Assembly: GCF_020382885.2 (NCBI RefSeq)
Contig: NC_058496.1
Coordinates: forward strand, 724,001 to 788,000
Length of the DNA: 64,000 nucleotides
Direction of reading: 5' to 3'
From: Scatophagus argus
Taxonomy: Eukaryota > Chordata > Actinopteri > Scatophagidae
A model generated the notes under the pieces. It saw only the letters and a program-made list of their open reading frames with translations. It did no database searches and was not told the origin of the DNA. The stretch's first letter is position 1; each line of letters begins with the position of its first letter. This document shows positions 23,110 to 34,635 of this stretch, piece by piece. The position numbers and the translations under genes are program-made.

Positions 23110-26100
23110 CTCCGAGGTGCTGCTTTCACCTGCTGTCTCTGTGTGTGGCTCACTTCCTGTCGTACTGACCGACAGGCTGACTGATTAAAACAGGTGAGTT
23201 ACCAGTCCGTAAGCCGTGCTCCTCTCGTGCTCCTCCGTGATGTCGGCGACGTAGGCGAAGATCACCGAGAAGGTCACGGCGAAAATCCCTGAGACGGAGA
23301 TCAGAGCAAAATACCACCTGGACACACAGAGAGACAGGAAATCAGATCCATGACACATACACACACACACGCGCAGTGTGTCAAATGTGAGAATTTTCTG
23401 TCTAACAAAATATTAACTGAAAACAAGCGACGCCTGCAGACGTCAGCTGGTGCTTGCAGGAAATGTGATGTTTGTTTCCTGATGTTTTCACAGAGCAGAT
23501 AAGATAAATAATCTCACGGCAGAAGAAAATGGCAGAAAATGACTTGCAAACAGTTTTGATAATCAAGTCACAGTTTAATGTGAGGATCTGCTGCTTTTCT
23601 TTGTCGTTACTGACAGTAAATGAAGAGAAGCACCTTGAAGAGGACACTTTGGGAAACTGACGTCCATTTTAATCATGAAAATGATCAGGCTGCACTCCCA
23701 TCCACAACTTTCCTCAGACTCTGGAAACTAAAGTGTGGTTGTGTTGCACTCAAGGTCTGCAAAAAGTCATGCAGAGACCACATGAGCAGCACCATGAAGT
23801 GAGCTGATCAGCTGATCCCGTCCTGCTGCGCTTCAGTCTCACAGCAAAGTGCAGGATTAGAAAGTTTTTACATAAGCCCAACTCTGAAGGAAGCTTTGCT
23901 GCAAGGGACACAGGAGGACCACAGGAGGACCACAGGGACACATGAGGACCACAGGAGGGACACAGGAGGGACACAGGAGGCCCACAGGAGGGACACAAGC
24001 GGACCACTGGAGGGACACAGGAGGCCCACACTGTGCCGTGCTGATCCGCTCACATGAACAGCATGTGACCAAAACGCTCCAGCAACTCGACCAGGAGATC
24101 AGGCTGCGACTGCAACCAACCGCTGCTTTCATCAGCAAATCATCTGCTCGTCTTCCTCCATTGATCAATTCATCTTTTACAGCCAGTTTGGTCCATCCAA
24201 GGAGACCTTATCTCACATTCCTGTGAGTCAAACTCACACGGACAGAAAAACAGAGAGGAAGCAAATCCTCTTCCTTAAAAATGACTTTTTAGGATTCATC
24301 ATCTGTTGTGACTGAAGCGGATTCATTTTCAGTCAATCCACCATACAAATACGATTCAAGAATCACAACGTGGAGCTCATTCACACTCAGTGTCAGAAAA
24401 TATTCTGCTCAAACAAAGCAGGACTTTAGAGGGTTTAATTACAGCCACTCAGTCACATGTAGAGCTGAAACACTCACTGACTCAACACACCAGCTTTCCT
24501 GCTTTCTCTGACCGGATGGTTTACAGGACGGCAACCTGGCTGTCGCTGTGGGTTCTGATCAACAGATCGATCAATACCAAAACTGAAGTCAGCTGCAGCC
24601 CGAGTCACAAACACGACACCCCGCACAGAGACGAGCAGAACTGAAGGGGCTGGAATGTAATGAGCTCACACTGGAACCTGATCTGAGGTCAGCGCGTCAG
24701 AACAACAAGACTTCAGCTGAGAGAAGCCCGACACGACGCTCAGAAAACCTTCTCGGATTGGCTGCGACTCTCCGACGTCACGCGTCCTCCGAGACAAATC
24801 TCTAATGACATCTCAGTCAAAAAGTTTAAAGCTGAAACGCTCAACTGACAGATCGATGTCACCACACACGCGCAAACACACACACACACACACACACACA
24901 GTCTGACTCACCATGGGCTGATCCTCATGAAGGGGATGGGGGCGCAGGTGAAGAAAACTGTCATGAGGAGGAAGGACTTCCTGCCCCAGATATCTGACAG
25001 CGCACCAATCAGAGGAGCCGACAGGAACGACAGGAAGCCCTGAACAGAACACACACCCACACACAGAACAATGTTAGCGACCACATCAAAGAAAACAAAA
25101 GTCCACATGTGAAGCAGTGAAAGCAGGATTCTTTCTCTGATCTTTCAGAGATGCAACGACTTATCAGTTAGGTGAAGAACACAACAAATAATCTCTATTT
25201 TGGTAACAGATTAAAGATGGACTCCACAAGTCTATTAATGCTGACATAATAACATAAACAAAAGTGTATCACACATGCTTTATACACAAAAGTGTAATTA
25301 GCACATTAAAATCCTTAAAACACCAACTCAAGTTTACCTATCAGGCCCAAAGACCTTATTCAGCGGACCAGCTGTGAGCCAGCATGTGATCAAACTGCAT
25401 TATGTGGTTCTGTAAGATTCAGCGTTTGCTTTTGTTCCTCACAGAACACCACAGCAGCCTCTGGGGGGCTCACACACCGACAGAAACCATAACGGTTTGT
25501 ATATCCACAGTCTGAGGTCTTCACGTTTCACTTTTTGGGTGACGACCACAGACTACTGCCCCCTGTTGGTGTGGAGCGTTACTGCGTTTCCTCTCACACA
25601 GTCGCACAACGCTTTGCTATGAGCTGCGGACTTCAGTGATGAACCCTGAGGTTTACTTCCTCCCATCATTACTGGTTTGCCTTTTAACAACCACATAGTA
25701 TTTACTCTCATTTGTTATGCTAATTCTATTATTACCATCTGTGCTTAGTATTTACTGCTGAGTCAGTCAAATATCTCAACAGGACTGAGTTTAGTGTGTG
25801 CGTGCGTGTGCGTGCTGGCCTCACCTTCACCCCCTGAACCAGGCCGTTCATCAGGAAGGTGTGCTGAGGAAACGTCTCATGGAGGACCTGAAACAACAAC
25901 AGGAGGTCAGATCTCCTGAAGAACAATGAACATGAACACACACACACACACAGGTTATGTGCCTGCCACACGCTTGGTAACACATGCTGCACCTCTTTGT
26001 TTTTTCTTGAATTGGATTGGATTAATATACACTTGAAAATACAGGAACGTCAGTAAAGGAGCACTGAGAGAAGAGTCCTGAACAGACGTGTAAACCAGGT

Positions 26101-27499
26101 GATCGACCAACAAACATCCAGCTGACTGATGAACTTTCTGAAGCACTGCGTGTTTGATGTTGCGGTTCGCTGTGTTCACTCACGGTCAGCATGGGTGTGG
26201 TCAGCAGCCCCCAGGCGAAGAACTCCAGGAAGATCACCACCACCGCGTGAGTCACTTTCGCTCGGCCTCGGCCGTGCTGCAGAGAGGAAAGAGACACGAA
26301 CATTAGCTGTGGGAAAAACCACACTTCCTGTACAATCTGATCAAATGCACGTCTTCTAGCGCTTTCCTCGTGCATCTGCTACCAGCACTTAAAAGCTAAA
26401 GGAAACCACATCCACTGTCATCTTTTATATGCAGACATATTCAGAATGAACTGTACAATCTACACACAGAAAAGATCTCATGTCACTGTTTAAAGTTTAT
26501 TCTGGTGTTTCTGATCAAAGTCCAGATAAGGGGTTGTAGAGCTGTTTTTCTGTCTCCTTTATCTGCAAAGGAAGTGATCAGAGCCACACCACAGGACACA
26601 ACACATCAATAAAAACAGCGCTGTGACACTGCCTGCTTACTACACTGTGAGTTACACTCCCAACTACAGCTGTGTCTGACATGAGGAGCCCCGAGCAGAT
26701 CAAGCACACAGCATGACACAACATGATGCCACATGTGAACCTGTGAATACACCGTGACTTAACGACACTCATAATGGATAATTCAGCATGCAGCTGAACG
26801 CCACGAGCGAAACGGAAGAGACAAACTGAAGACAAACTCAAGCCAAGTCAAAATGAAACCAAACCAATTCTGGGACTAAACACATCACATTCAGTCCACT
26901 CCTCAGTGTATGACACTCGTGAGCAGCTGTAAAACACACTAATTAACTAATATGATAAGCCCACGGAGAGAATCGATCAAATACAAATTCATCACGTCTA
27001 TATACCACGGACACATTGGACACAGGTGTTGAGCTTATCAGACGTGTTCAGGTGTGAACAAACTGTACTCAGGTGACATCTGAGTACTCAACTTCTATTG
27101 AAAAACTTAAACTGTGAAAAACGAGAAACTGTGAAATGGCGCTGTGTTAGCTATAGAGAGTTAACTTACTTTGAGTAAACGCAAGCTAACGTTAGCTGAC
27201 CAAAGCAGTGGTTAGCTAGCTGAAGTTAACGGCAGAACTGCCGGTTAGCGTTAACTCACATTCTAGCTAGCTAACCCACCGATTAGCTTCAGGCGTTTAC
27301 GTTACAGCTAGCAACACCGAACAAATGACAGCAACATCCGTATTGTTTAGAACTGTCTATCCATCACAGTCTGCCTGGCTTTATTTTAAACTGACCAACA
27401 TTAGCCGACAGAGCTAAGCGACCAAGCTAGCGCACTACTTACCGAGCTCCGGACCAACATGATGTCGTTGGCCTCGGTCGCTGTTTTCTCCAGGATCAT
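19872..27499 (-). CDS. mfsd14b: MFSD14B (HIATL1), major facilitator superfamily transporter, twelve exons
   Basis: Exons in transcript order are 27499-27443, 26276-26184, 25887-25825, 25039-24912, 23317-23203, 22623-22405, 22132-22019, 21587-21516, 21385-21273, 21182-21085, 20639-20497 and 20102-19872. All junctions keep phase and yield 481 residues. The sequence follows the MFSD14 family throughout: VVVIFLEFFAWGLLTTPMLT, the MFS loop motif GALSDIWGRKS, FAYVADITEEHERSTAYGL, the VPESLP(E/D)KMR block and SYLPEAGQYSSFFLYLRQ. The C-terminus DTEDIEPLLQDSSM matches MFSD14B (DEDIEPLLQDSS...) rather than MFSD14A, and stops where human B continues. It is a predicted 12-helix orphan transporter, probably on internal membranes; the substrate is unknown. 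The start ATG at 27499 lies at the head of a short unique exon (MILEKTATEANDIMLVRSS). Intron 10-11 DNA contains a SINE in antisense. Confidence 0.95.
20436..20492. repeat. (GT)n microsatellite beside an mfsd14b donor
   Basis: About 28 GT units. On the mfsd14b sense strand this is a CA run starting within six bases of the donor of the 20639-20497 exon. Confidence 0.9.
20785..21030 (+). mobile_element. tRNA-derived SINE, near-complete copy in mfsd14b intron 10
   Basis: The head begins GGGGCAGTTGTGGATCAGCG. It has an A-box-like TGGATCAGCGG near 20795 and a B-box GGTTCGATTCC at 20839-20849. The body carries CTTGAGCAAGGTACCTAACC and TGGGTTAAATGCAGAGCACG, and the tail ends ATGTCACTTTCTTTC. It is almost base-for-base the reverse complement of 57642-57878. 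Family name not assigned. Orientation is opposite to mfsd14b. Confidence 0.85.
22886..22922. repeat. (TG)n microsatellite
   Basis: A pure TG run in mfsd14b intron 5. A (CA)n run at 23067-23107 follows about 145 bases later, so the two could fold on each other in the transcript. Confidence 0.85.
23905..24035. repeat. Short minisatellite of GGACCACAGGA / GGACACAGGA units
   Basis: About 11-12-bp units repeated roughly eleven times in mfsd14b intron 4. It gives false ORFs rich in Pro/Val/Cys on the minus strand. Confidence 0.75.
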
Positions 27500-28100
27500 C
27501 TCACATCTTCCCGTAACAATTTTCACATCAAGAGCGTGTTGCTCAGCATCTTCCTGATGTTTCTCCGGCTCTTCCAGGGTGTCCCGCTGAGTGAATTAAA
27601 ACTACGTTTCTGCGCTATGACGGACTTAAGCTAAAGTGGACACGTTAATGGAGCAGTAAACTGTGAAGGGGGCTTGGCTTTCTTTTTGACCAAATTCCTC
27701 TGCTCCGATTGTAATTTAACGGTTTGTCACCGTGTTTTTATTGCCGGAGTTCTCCGGATGAGCGGCGCTAACGCCTCATTTTTGTGCATTGCCATTTAGA
27801 GGGCGGTAAACTCCGCCCTAACGGGTCGCCTCTGAAAATAAAAACGAACGCCTTGTTCCCGGCGCCCGTTTCCTCCTCCAACATATATGACGGTGAACTG
27901 TTAGCTGCCCCGAGATCAGCTCTTACTCGGGTTCCAATTCTCCACTACGCAGTTTCTAATTAACGGCGCTGACTCTGGGTCAGCGTAATCATTTACTCTC
28001 TGCTTTTATATCCGGCTTTAAGTGCGCCCCCTGCTGTACCGCGGTTCACACTACAATGCAGAGGAGGTTTTCTTAACTTAGCAACGTAAGACGCTGACGG
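27500..28100 (-). promoter_or_regulatory. Probable promoter/5' UTR region of mfsd14b
   Basis: This is the upstream side of the mfsd14b start codon. It contains scattered CpG, no coding signal, and no obvious TATA box. The placement is by position only; the transcription start cannot be fixed from sequence. Confidence 0.35.
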
Positions 28101-28854
28101 TGTCATCAATTTTTTAATGTCAGCGCATAACAAAAGGCCAAATACCGTTCTCGTTTAAATTATTCTGCTGTTACGGCTCCGGCTGTGACAAAAACGGGTC
28201 AACGGAGAATCCCAGTATTTGGCAGGAAAACACAACGGCAAACAGCGCTACCGATGTTAGATTGGATCACTATTTAGCAAAGGGAGAAAGGCGGGACTCG
28301 GCCGTGGAAGAATTTTTGGCTTCAATGCAAACCTGAACAACAACCAGTGTCAAGAAAACCAGCATAATAAATCACGCTTCCGGTTAGAATTTGTTAAAAT
28401 AAAAGGCCGCTTACGAGCTCTGAAATAATTCATAGATTAACACTACATTAATAGATTTAACTCATCACAAGGGAGTGTAAACAAGACATTTAGTTTGAAA
28501 TCATAATTATATATGATTCTAGCATATCCCGTTTATAAAATCCATGTAAATACTGTGACACTGACCAAATTTTATTAGAAACTACAGGTTTTAGTGAACA
28601 CAAAAACAGCGGATGAGAAGGCCGTACTAGTAAGCCGTACAGTCAACGTTGTCCTGGCATTGCAGCAATAACAATGTGCAATATAAACTATAGACAGGAC
28701 ATTTGAACCTAAGAGCTATTTATAAACATAGAAATAAAGGAGACAGTCAAGGACAATAATACAGTGTCTGTTGCAATGATCTGAATTCACAGTGAGACTA
28801 AATTCAGCAGCAAAAGATTCTCAGTCGTCCAGGTCACGGTCAAGGCTGGAGAGT

Positions 28855-29361
28855 TCTGTTAGGTCAACAGGACGTGAAGTTTTTGCCTCTCGTCCAAGAA
28901 GCTTCTTCAGTTCTTAGTGATGGTGGGGACTGCTGGAATATTTATACTGTGGGTGTGACAAAACGCACTGGGGAACAAAGATGCCTCAGGTCCCGCCTGT
29001 CGATGTGTGAGCCTGGTGGGAGCAGGTGAGAAGGGAACCCTTTGGGAGACCGATAATACCCAAAAGGATTCCCTTCTCACCTGCTCCCACCAGGTTCACA
29101 CATCAAAGAGACGTGACCAAAACCAGTCTGACGGGGTGTCAACGACCCACCAGAACCCCCTCACGACCGCCAACACTTCCCCAGGTGACCCTAATGGCCC
29201 TCTCAGTAGGCAGGACCTGAGGCACCTTTGTTCCCCAGTGTGTTTTGTCACACCCACAGTATAAATATTCCAGCAGTCCCCACCATCACTAAGAACTGAA
29301 GAAGCTTCTTGGACAAGAGGAGAAACGTCTTCCAGAAAACCTCACGTCCAGCTGCCTAACG
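28855..29361. mobile_element. Nested inverted-repeat (foldback) element
   Basis: Inner arms at 29003-29037 and 29069-29103 are inverted copies of ATGTGTGAGCCTGGTGGGAG plus 15 more bases, with one mismatch seen. Outer arms at about 28892-28996 and 29208-29314 share AAGAAGCTTCTTCAGTTCTT, GTGGGGACTGCTGGAATATT and the TCCCCAGTG(C/T)GTTTTGTCACACC block. Similarity continues more weakly to 28855 and 29361. No transposase is present. It is probably a non-autonomous DNA element or two inverted copies of one repeat. Confidence 0.75.
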
Positions 29362-29559
29362 GAACTATTCTACCATAACCGATTAATGATAATGTAAGTA
29401 TATATACATGTAATGTTTTTCTTCACAATATCTCTTTTTTATATCGGATTTTAATACATGCTTAGTATTCCTTTACTCTCCGTCTCCGAGACGAAACCAT
29501 AAAGAAATCACACAGCATCGAACTCTCGCTTTTATTTTGAAGGCCTCGTCGCAATGCTT

Positions 29560-29683
29560 CCGCTGTGCCTCCATTTTAGCGCAGTCAGCTTGACGCAGCA
29601 GAGAGCCAAACGGAGGCAGAGCGGATCAATTTGGAGCCACGGCGGTTGATCGGGATTATGCGGAGACGCTGATCGCTGCATCG
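29560..29683 (+). promoter_or_regulatory. Putative non-coding first exon and promoter of spin1
   Basis: A GC- and CpG-rich block ends in TGCATCG|GTAAGAAA, a good donor at 29684. The spin1 coding exon is preceded by a separate acceptor (CCCCCCTCAG at about 31847-31856), so an upstream exon is required. The start at 29560 is a guess. Confidence 0.4.
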
Positions 29684-30515
29684 GTAAGAAAGTGCGGCGC
29701 CTGAACGAGCCGAACGAGCCGTTTAACGCGCTGCTCGTCCGCCTTGACGCCTTAGCGCAGGCAGCTAGCATAGCGCCCGTGTTTTCTCCTCTCAGACCTC
29801 CGCTCTCCCTTTGTTCGTTTGCGCCTTTTTTGCACCGATGCGGGTTTTGTAAATACTGGCGCAATATGGCTGCCGTCTTGGGGGGCTGAGCGATTATCCC
29901 TGTACAAATTGAAATATGTTGGAGTGTAAACAGGAGGGCCGGCTGTGTGGTAGCGCTCAGGTAGTCAGGAGGGTAAACTGTGACCTCTGGCTGATCATCT
30001 TCACCATCATCATCAGCCAGAAGAAGCAGCAGCAGCAGCTCGCGCACGGAGAAACACAGTGATGACAGTCTGCTCGGATCGTCACGTGACCCGCACGAAG
30101 CGTGCAGCGGCACGATCAGCCATGCACATACAAGAAAAGGCTGGCCGAGCGGCCCTGAGCAGACAGGTGTGTGGAGTGTCTCACACAGGTGAGATCCAGG
30201 TGAGGGTCCCTGAGGTCCGGCTGCTGTGGACATGTTGACCTCAGACGGTCTCTGATCCTGCTCGGCTTCACTGCGCTGCGGGAGAATTTCCTGTCAGTCA
30301 TCGGTGTTGTCGCGCTTCTTCTGATCTCTTCATCATTCCAGTCACTTTGTAAGGACCCGGATGTTACCGCAGGTCAGTGAGTTCGTCCAGACAACTTTAA
30401 TGATGTTCCTGACGACTGATTTCCCTGCACTTTAAACCATTCGACTCGTCTGGAAGTAAGAAAACACTCCAAAGTGTGTGAAGGCAGACTCACCTGAGTG
30501 GAGGGAAAGTGTGTT

Positions 30516-30555
30516 GGACATCCACCCTCCTTATTGAGGAGGAGGGTGGATGTCC
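30516..30555. repeat. Perfect 16-bp hairpin with 8-nt loop
   Basis: GGACATCCACCCTCCT at 30516-30531 pairs exactly with its complement at 30540-30555. It lies in the putative first intron of spin1. It has no run of Ts after it and is not a bacterial-type terminator. Confidence 0.85.
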
Positions 30556-32148
30556 GCTCGGAGCCTACGGGTCCTCCATCTCCACCAGGTGTTCGCTTCA
30601 CCCACAGGTGGTTTCTGAAGGCGGGACCTTTGGCGGACTCTCTGGGTCAGTGCTAAAAATGTCCTGCTAGGATCTGAAACTGAGCTGAGCCAGCGGTGGT
30701 CCTGGTCTGGTTTCAGGACTCCCCTCGCTCAGTTCCTCAGAGTGAAGCGGTTTAGAGGCCAACATCAGCCTGTTGCTGTCGTCTCTGCAGCTTCCCGGCC
30801 GTCTGCCTGCCCGTCTGTGACCTTGTGAGACTGTCTGTCTCGGATTATCAGGTGATTTTCTCTGGAAGCAGAACCCTGATCCATGTGGTCTGACCTTCAG
30901 ACTCCACAGCAGCCGGTTCCACCAAACCAGGTCTGATCACCGATCCGTCAGATAATCGGGAAACGGCTAATCGCTGGAAGAGTTTTCTGAGTTTAACATC
31001 TCTGTCTTCAAGTCTTCAGGTTTTCTGTTATTGACAGAATGAGTGTTGGACTCTGGGCCCTCGCTGACCTTTGACCTCTGAGCCTGCAGGCTGTGGTTCA
31101 GTCGGGGTCGCGGACCTCAGAGTCCAGACATCAGACGTCCAGCAGGTCTCAGTCAAAAACCCTCTGAGCTCCAGCACGTGAGGAGGAAGCTGTGAACGCT
31201 GTCACACTCTGCTTCTGTTTGTTTACATCGGCCCCTCCACCCTCATGACATCACAGACGGCGAGCTGCGATTGGCCGAGGACCAGCGTGTGCTCCGTAAA
31301 CCGAACGTGTCTCCGTTTCCTGATTTGGAGACTTTGAATCTTTCTGGATGTAACGTTCCACCAGCTGCACCGACCGCCGTCCTCCTCCGTCCGTTATGTG
31401 CTTGTTGTTGTCCTCGTCTCTGCGGCGTCGCGTCCACATCCTGTGACACATTGAAAATGTCCCGCAGTGTTTGCGTGACTCGATGAGGTCGTCTCATTAA
31501 GCCGAATCTCTTTCCTGTTGTAGCTGCGGTTGGTGCAGCAGCGAGAGCCGCTCGGGTGGAGGCACTTTGACAGCCAGACTGACGAGTTGTGAGCAGCAGC
31601 GACTGCTAACAGATCGGTTGTCCACAGTTTGTCCACTGTTTGTCTTTAAGGTGAAGTTACTGACATGTGAAATAACGTGACTGCAGCCTTTGAAAGAGCA
31701 GCAAACGTTAATGTGACAAAACGTTCAAACACTCGGCTTGTTCCCGTTTCAGTTGTTGTGATTTGCCAGCAGGCACCAAACGGTTTCAGGACCTTCACTG
31801 AAGAACAATGAGTTAGTTTTGTTTTTCTGCTAACGTCCACGTCTGTCCCCCCTCAGGCTGGACGCTCGGTTTCCTCATCGGGTCCGTCAGCTGGGACGTA
31901 GCGGCAGAGTCCAGGCGTTAGTCTGTACCCGGCCCGTGTATGCAGCCTGCCCGGGGCCTGGCCTAGCTCCTGGTGCTCCTTCTTTCCCACCACCTCCTCC
32001 CTCCTTTCCCCACCCTCCTCCCCCCTGACCCCCCACCCTCCCTCCGTCCTCACCCCCCCACACTGCCCCCAGCCTCGCGTCACAGTCCGACTCCCTGCGT
32101 TGAGCCCGGACCGGCGGCCTGGCTGGCTGCCCTCGTAAAGGTGGATGA

Positions 32149-34635
32149 ATGAAGACCCCATTCAAGAGCCCCGCGGCCCCGCGGCCCCGAGCAGACGGAG
32201 GTGAGTTCACTGACATCCACTTTGAATGGAAAATCATCATATTGATGAGCTTTAATAATCACATGAACTTGGTTGTTTTTCACCTTTAAAAAGCTTCCTG
32301 TTCTTGAGGTGCCCATGGGTCCTTGAAGTCCTTTAAACGTTTGTGAATTTGAGGGAAGAATCAAGGCCTTGAAGGTTTTTGAAAGTATCCATAGCTGGGT
32401 CATTGAAAGTGTATGACTTTATATATTTCGTGTGGTGTGTGAAGCTCTGTCGATATTCTTCACCTCACATTAGTAAACACTGTTGGCAGGTGTGTGAGTG
32501 CTTGGCCTGGAAAGTCATTGATAAGTCCTTGAGGAGACGTGGGAGCCGAGTGTTCTGCTGCAGGCTCGCTGACCTCACGTGTCAGTGAACGCACCACCCA
32601 TCAGTTTGACAGATGCTGGTTGTTTATATTTGTATTTCAGGACATTCAGGCGTGTCTGCAAACATGATGAAGAAAAAGAACTCGCACAAGTAAGTGACGA
32701 ACGCACCCGCTGTTTGACTCGTGCGAGTTTCTGTCTGCTTCATCTCGTCGTGCTTTTCTCCCGGCAGGAAACAGAGGACCAGCGTTGGTCCCAGTAAGAC
32801 TCTGGCTCAGCCCAGAAGGAACATAGTGGGCTGCAGGATCCAGCACATCTGGAAGGAAGGCAGTAAGTTTAAAGACGTGGTTTTGGCAGGTGATGTTACC
32901 TGCTGGAGGCCGGCGTGTCGGCCTTCTCATCTGCTGTTTTCCACACTTCAGCCTTTTTGCTAACAACATCACGAGGGCTCAAACACACTTTGCTCCAAAG
33001 CCTGAAAGGACTCGATGAGGGCTGCGTCAAACCTCCTTTTTTCAGCTAATAAATTTGTGTGTGTGTGTGTGTGTGTGTGCGCCAGGTAAGTCATCGCAGT
33101 GGAAGGGGACGGTTCTGGACCAGGTCCCCGTGAACCCGTCCCTCTACCTGATCAAATACGATGGCTTCGACTGCATCTACGGCCTGGAGCTGTACAGCGA
33201 CGAGCGGGTGGTGGGACTGGAGGTCCTCCCAGACCGAGTGGGTGAGGAAGAGAGCGCAGCTGCAACCGCCGGATCGATTAGTTAGCCTGCAGTTTGCACG
33301 ATCAGTTTGGACTGCTTTTGTTAACTGAATATGGTCAACAGTCCCTGATTCCACCTGCTCAGATGTGAATATTTTCTGGTTTCTGTACTCCTCTGTGTCA
33401 GAGTTGAGGATTTCAGCTCAACATTTCTCACCATTTTCTGACATTTTAGCCCAGACAACTAATCCGTCAGTCAAGAAAATAATCAAAGGATTCGTCAACA
33501 GTGAAGATAAATGTCTCGTTAGTCTGGGCTTTTCCCATTCACTTCAGGACAGTCAGTTTGATCACAGCAGCACCTAGTGGACATTAGAGGAACTGCAGCT
33601 CAGAAAACTTTGAGTTTCACAGTGAACATATTCACAGTAGGTTTACAGAAACTGAAAAGGTTCTGCTGAAGCACGACTCAGTCCAGTCACTTACTGTAGT
33701 GTAAACTCACCCTCTGCCTCTCTGTGATTGGCCCAGCTCCGGCCCGTGTAAGCGACTCGCTGCTGGCGGAGACGATGATCGGGAAGGCGGTGGAGCACAT
33801 GTTTGAAACGGAGGACGGACCGAAGGAGGAGTGGAGGGGGATGGTGCTGGCCCGAGCTCCCATCATGACCTCCTGGTTCTACATCACGTACGAGAAGGAC
33901 CCGGTGCTCTACATGTACCAGCTGCTGGACGACTACAAGGAGGGAGACCTGCGCATCATGCCCGACTCCAGTGAGTGGACACGCACTGGGACCAGCGTCA
34001 CCAGTCACCTCTTTAGCCCCTGGTTCAGGTCCACGTTCGTCTTTAGTTTCAGCCAGCAGAAACGTTTTTACTTCAGTTTATTGCACTGATGTTTTCATTT
34101 CATTTTCACTTTTCACCTTTGACTAGTTTTTGTCAGTAAATACAGTTTGTGAACACTTTGTTTCATCAGTGAGATGCTGCGTTTTGCATTCAGCAGCACA
34201 AAGTGCTGGACAACATACCGACAACCAATCAGATCACAGAAGAGAAGCTGCCGCTAACCAATCAAATGACACAACAGGGATGTTTAATTTGGCTAAAAAT
34301 AAGATCCCGTGTCGCGCTCTTAATCACGTCCAGATCTTTTGGTCGTGTTTATCCTGAAGCAAATTTCTGATGCGAGACTCTGAAAGGAAGTTTTTAAAAC
34401 TGTCTGTCTGTCTGTCTGTCCCTCTGTCCCTGCAGACGACAGCGTGACGGCGGAGCGCGAGCCCGGCGAGGTGGTCGACAGTCTGGTGGGCAAACAGGTG
34501 GAGTACGCCAAAGAGGATGGCGGGAAGCGGTCGGGTATGGTCATCCACCAGGTGGAGGCCAAGCCCTCCGTCTACTTCATCAAGTTTGACGACGACTTCC
34601 ACATCTACGTCTACGACCTGGTCAAGACCTCCTAA
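32149..34635 (+). CDS. spin1: Spindlin 1, histone methyl-lysine reader, six coding exons
   Basis: Coding exons are 32149-32200, 32641-32689, 32768-32862, 33086-33241, 33737-33970 and 34436-34635, giving 261 residues against 262 in human SPIN1. The phase is kept at all junctions. The N-terminal tail reads [18 protein letters not shown] and [14 protein letters not shown], followed by three Spin/Ssty Tudor-like repeats. These start near [27 protein letters not shown] and [15 protein letters not shown]. The second repeat keeps the aromatic-cage region ([12 protein letters not shown], then [20 protein letters not shown]). The end [16 protein letters not shown] is identical to the family. Spindlin 1 binds H3K4me3, with H3R8me2a, in the nucleus and promotes transcription, including of rDNA. 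The start is fixed by the conserved MKTPF; an overlapping ATG lies four bases upstream. Paralogues such as spin2/spin4 are less likely because of the N-terminus. Confidence 0.96.
33056..33079. repeat. (TG)n tract before a spin1 acceptor
   Basis: A pure GT run six bases upstream of the exon beginning at 33086 (GCGCCAG acceptor). It stands in place of a polypyrimidine tract. Confidence 0.9.

Noticed and set aside
29532-30233. Minus-strand ORF of 233 codons
   Set aside because: It lies antisense over the CpG-rich putative first exon of spin1. The composition is that of GC-rich DNA and no domain or splice structure supports it.
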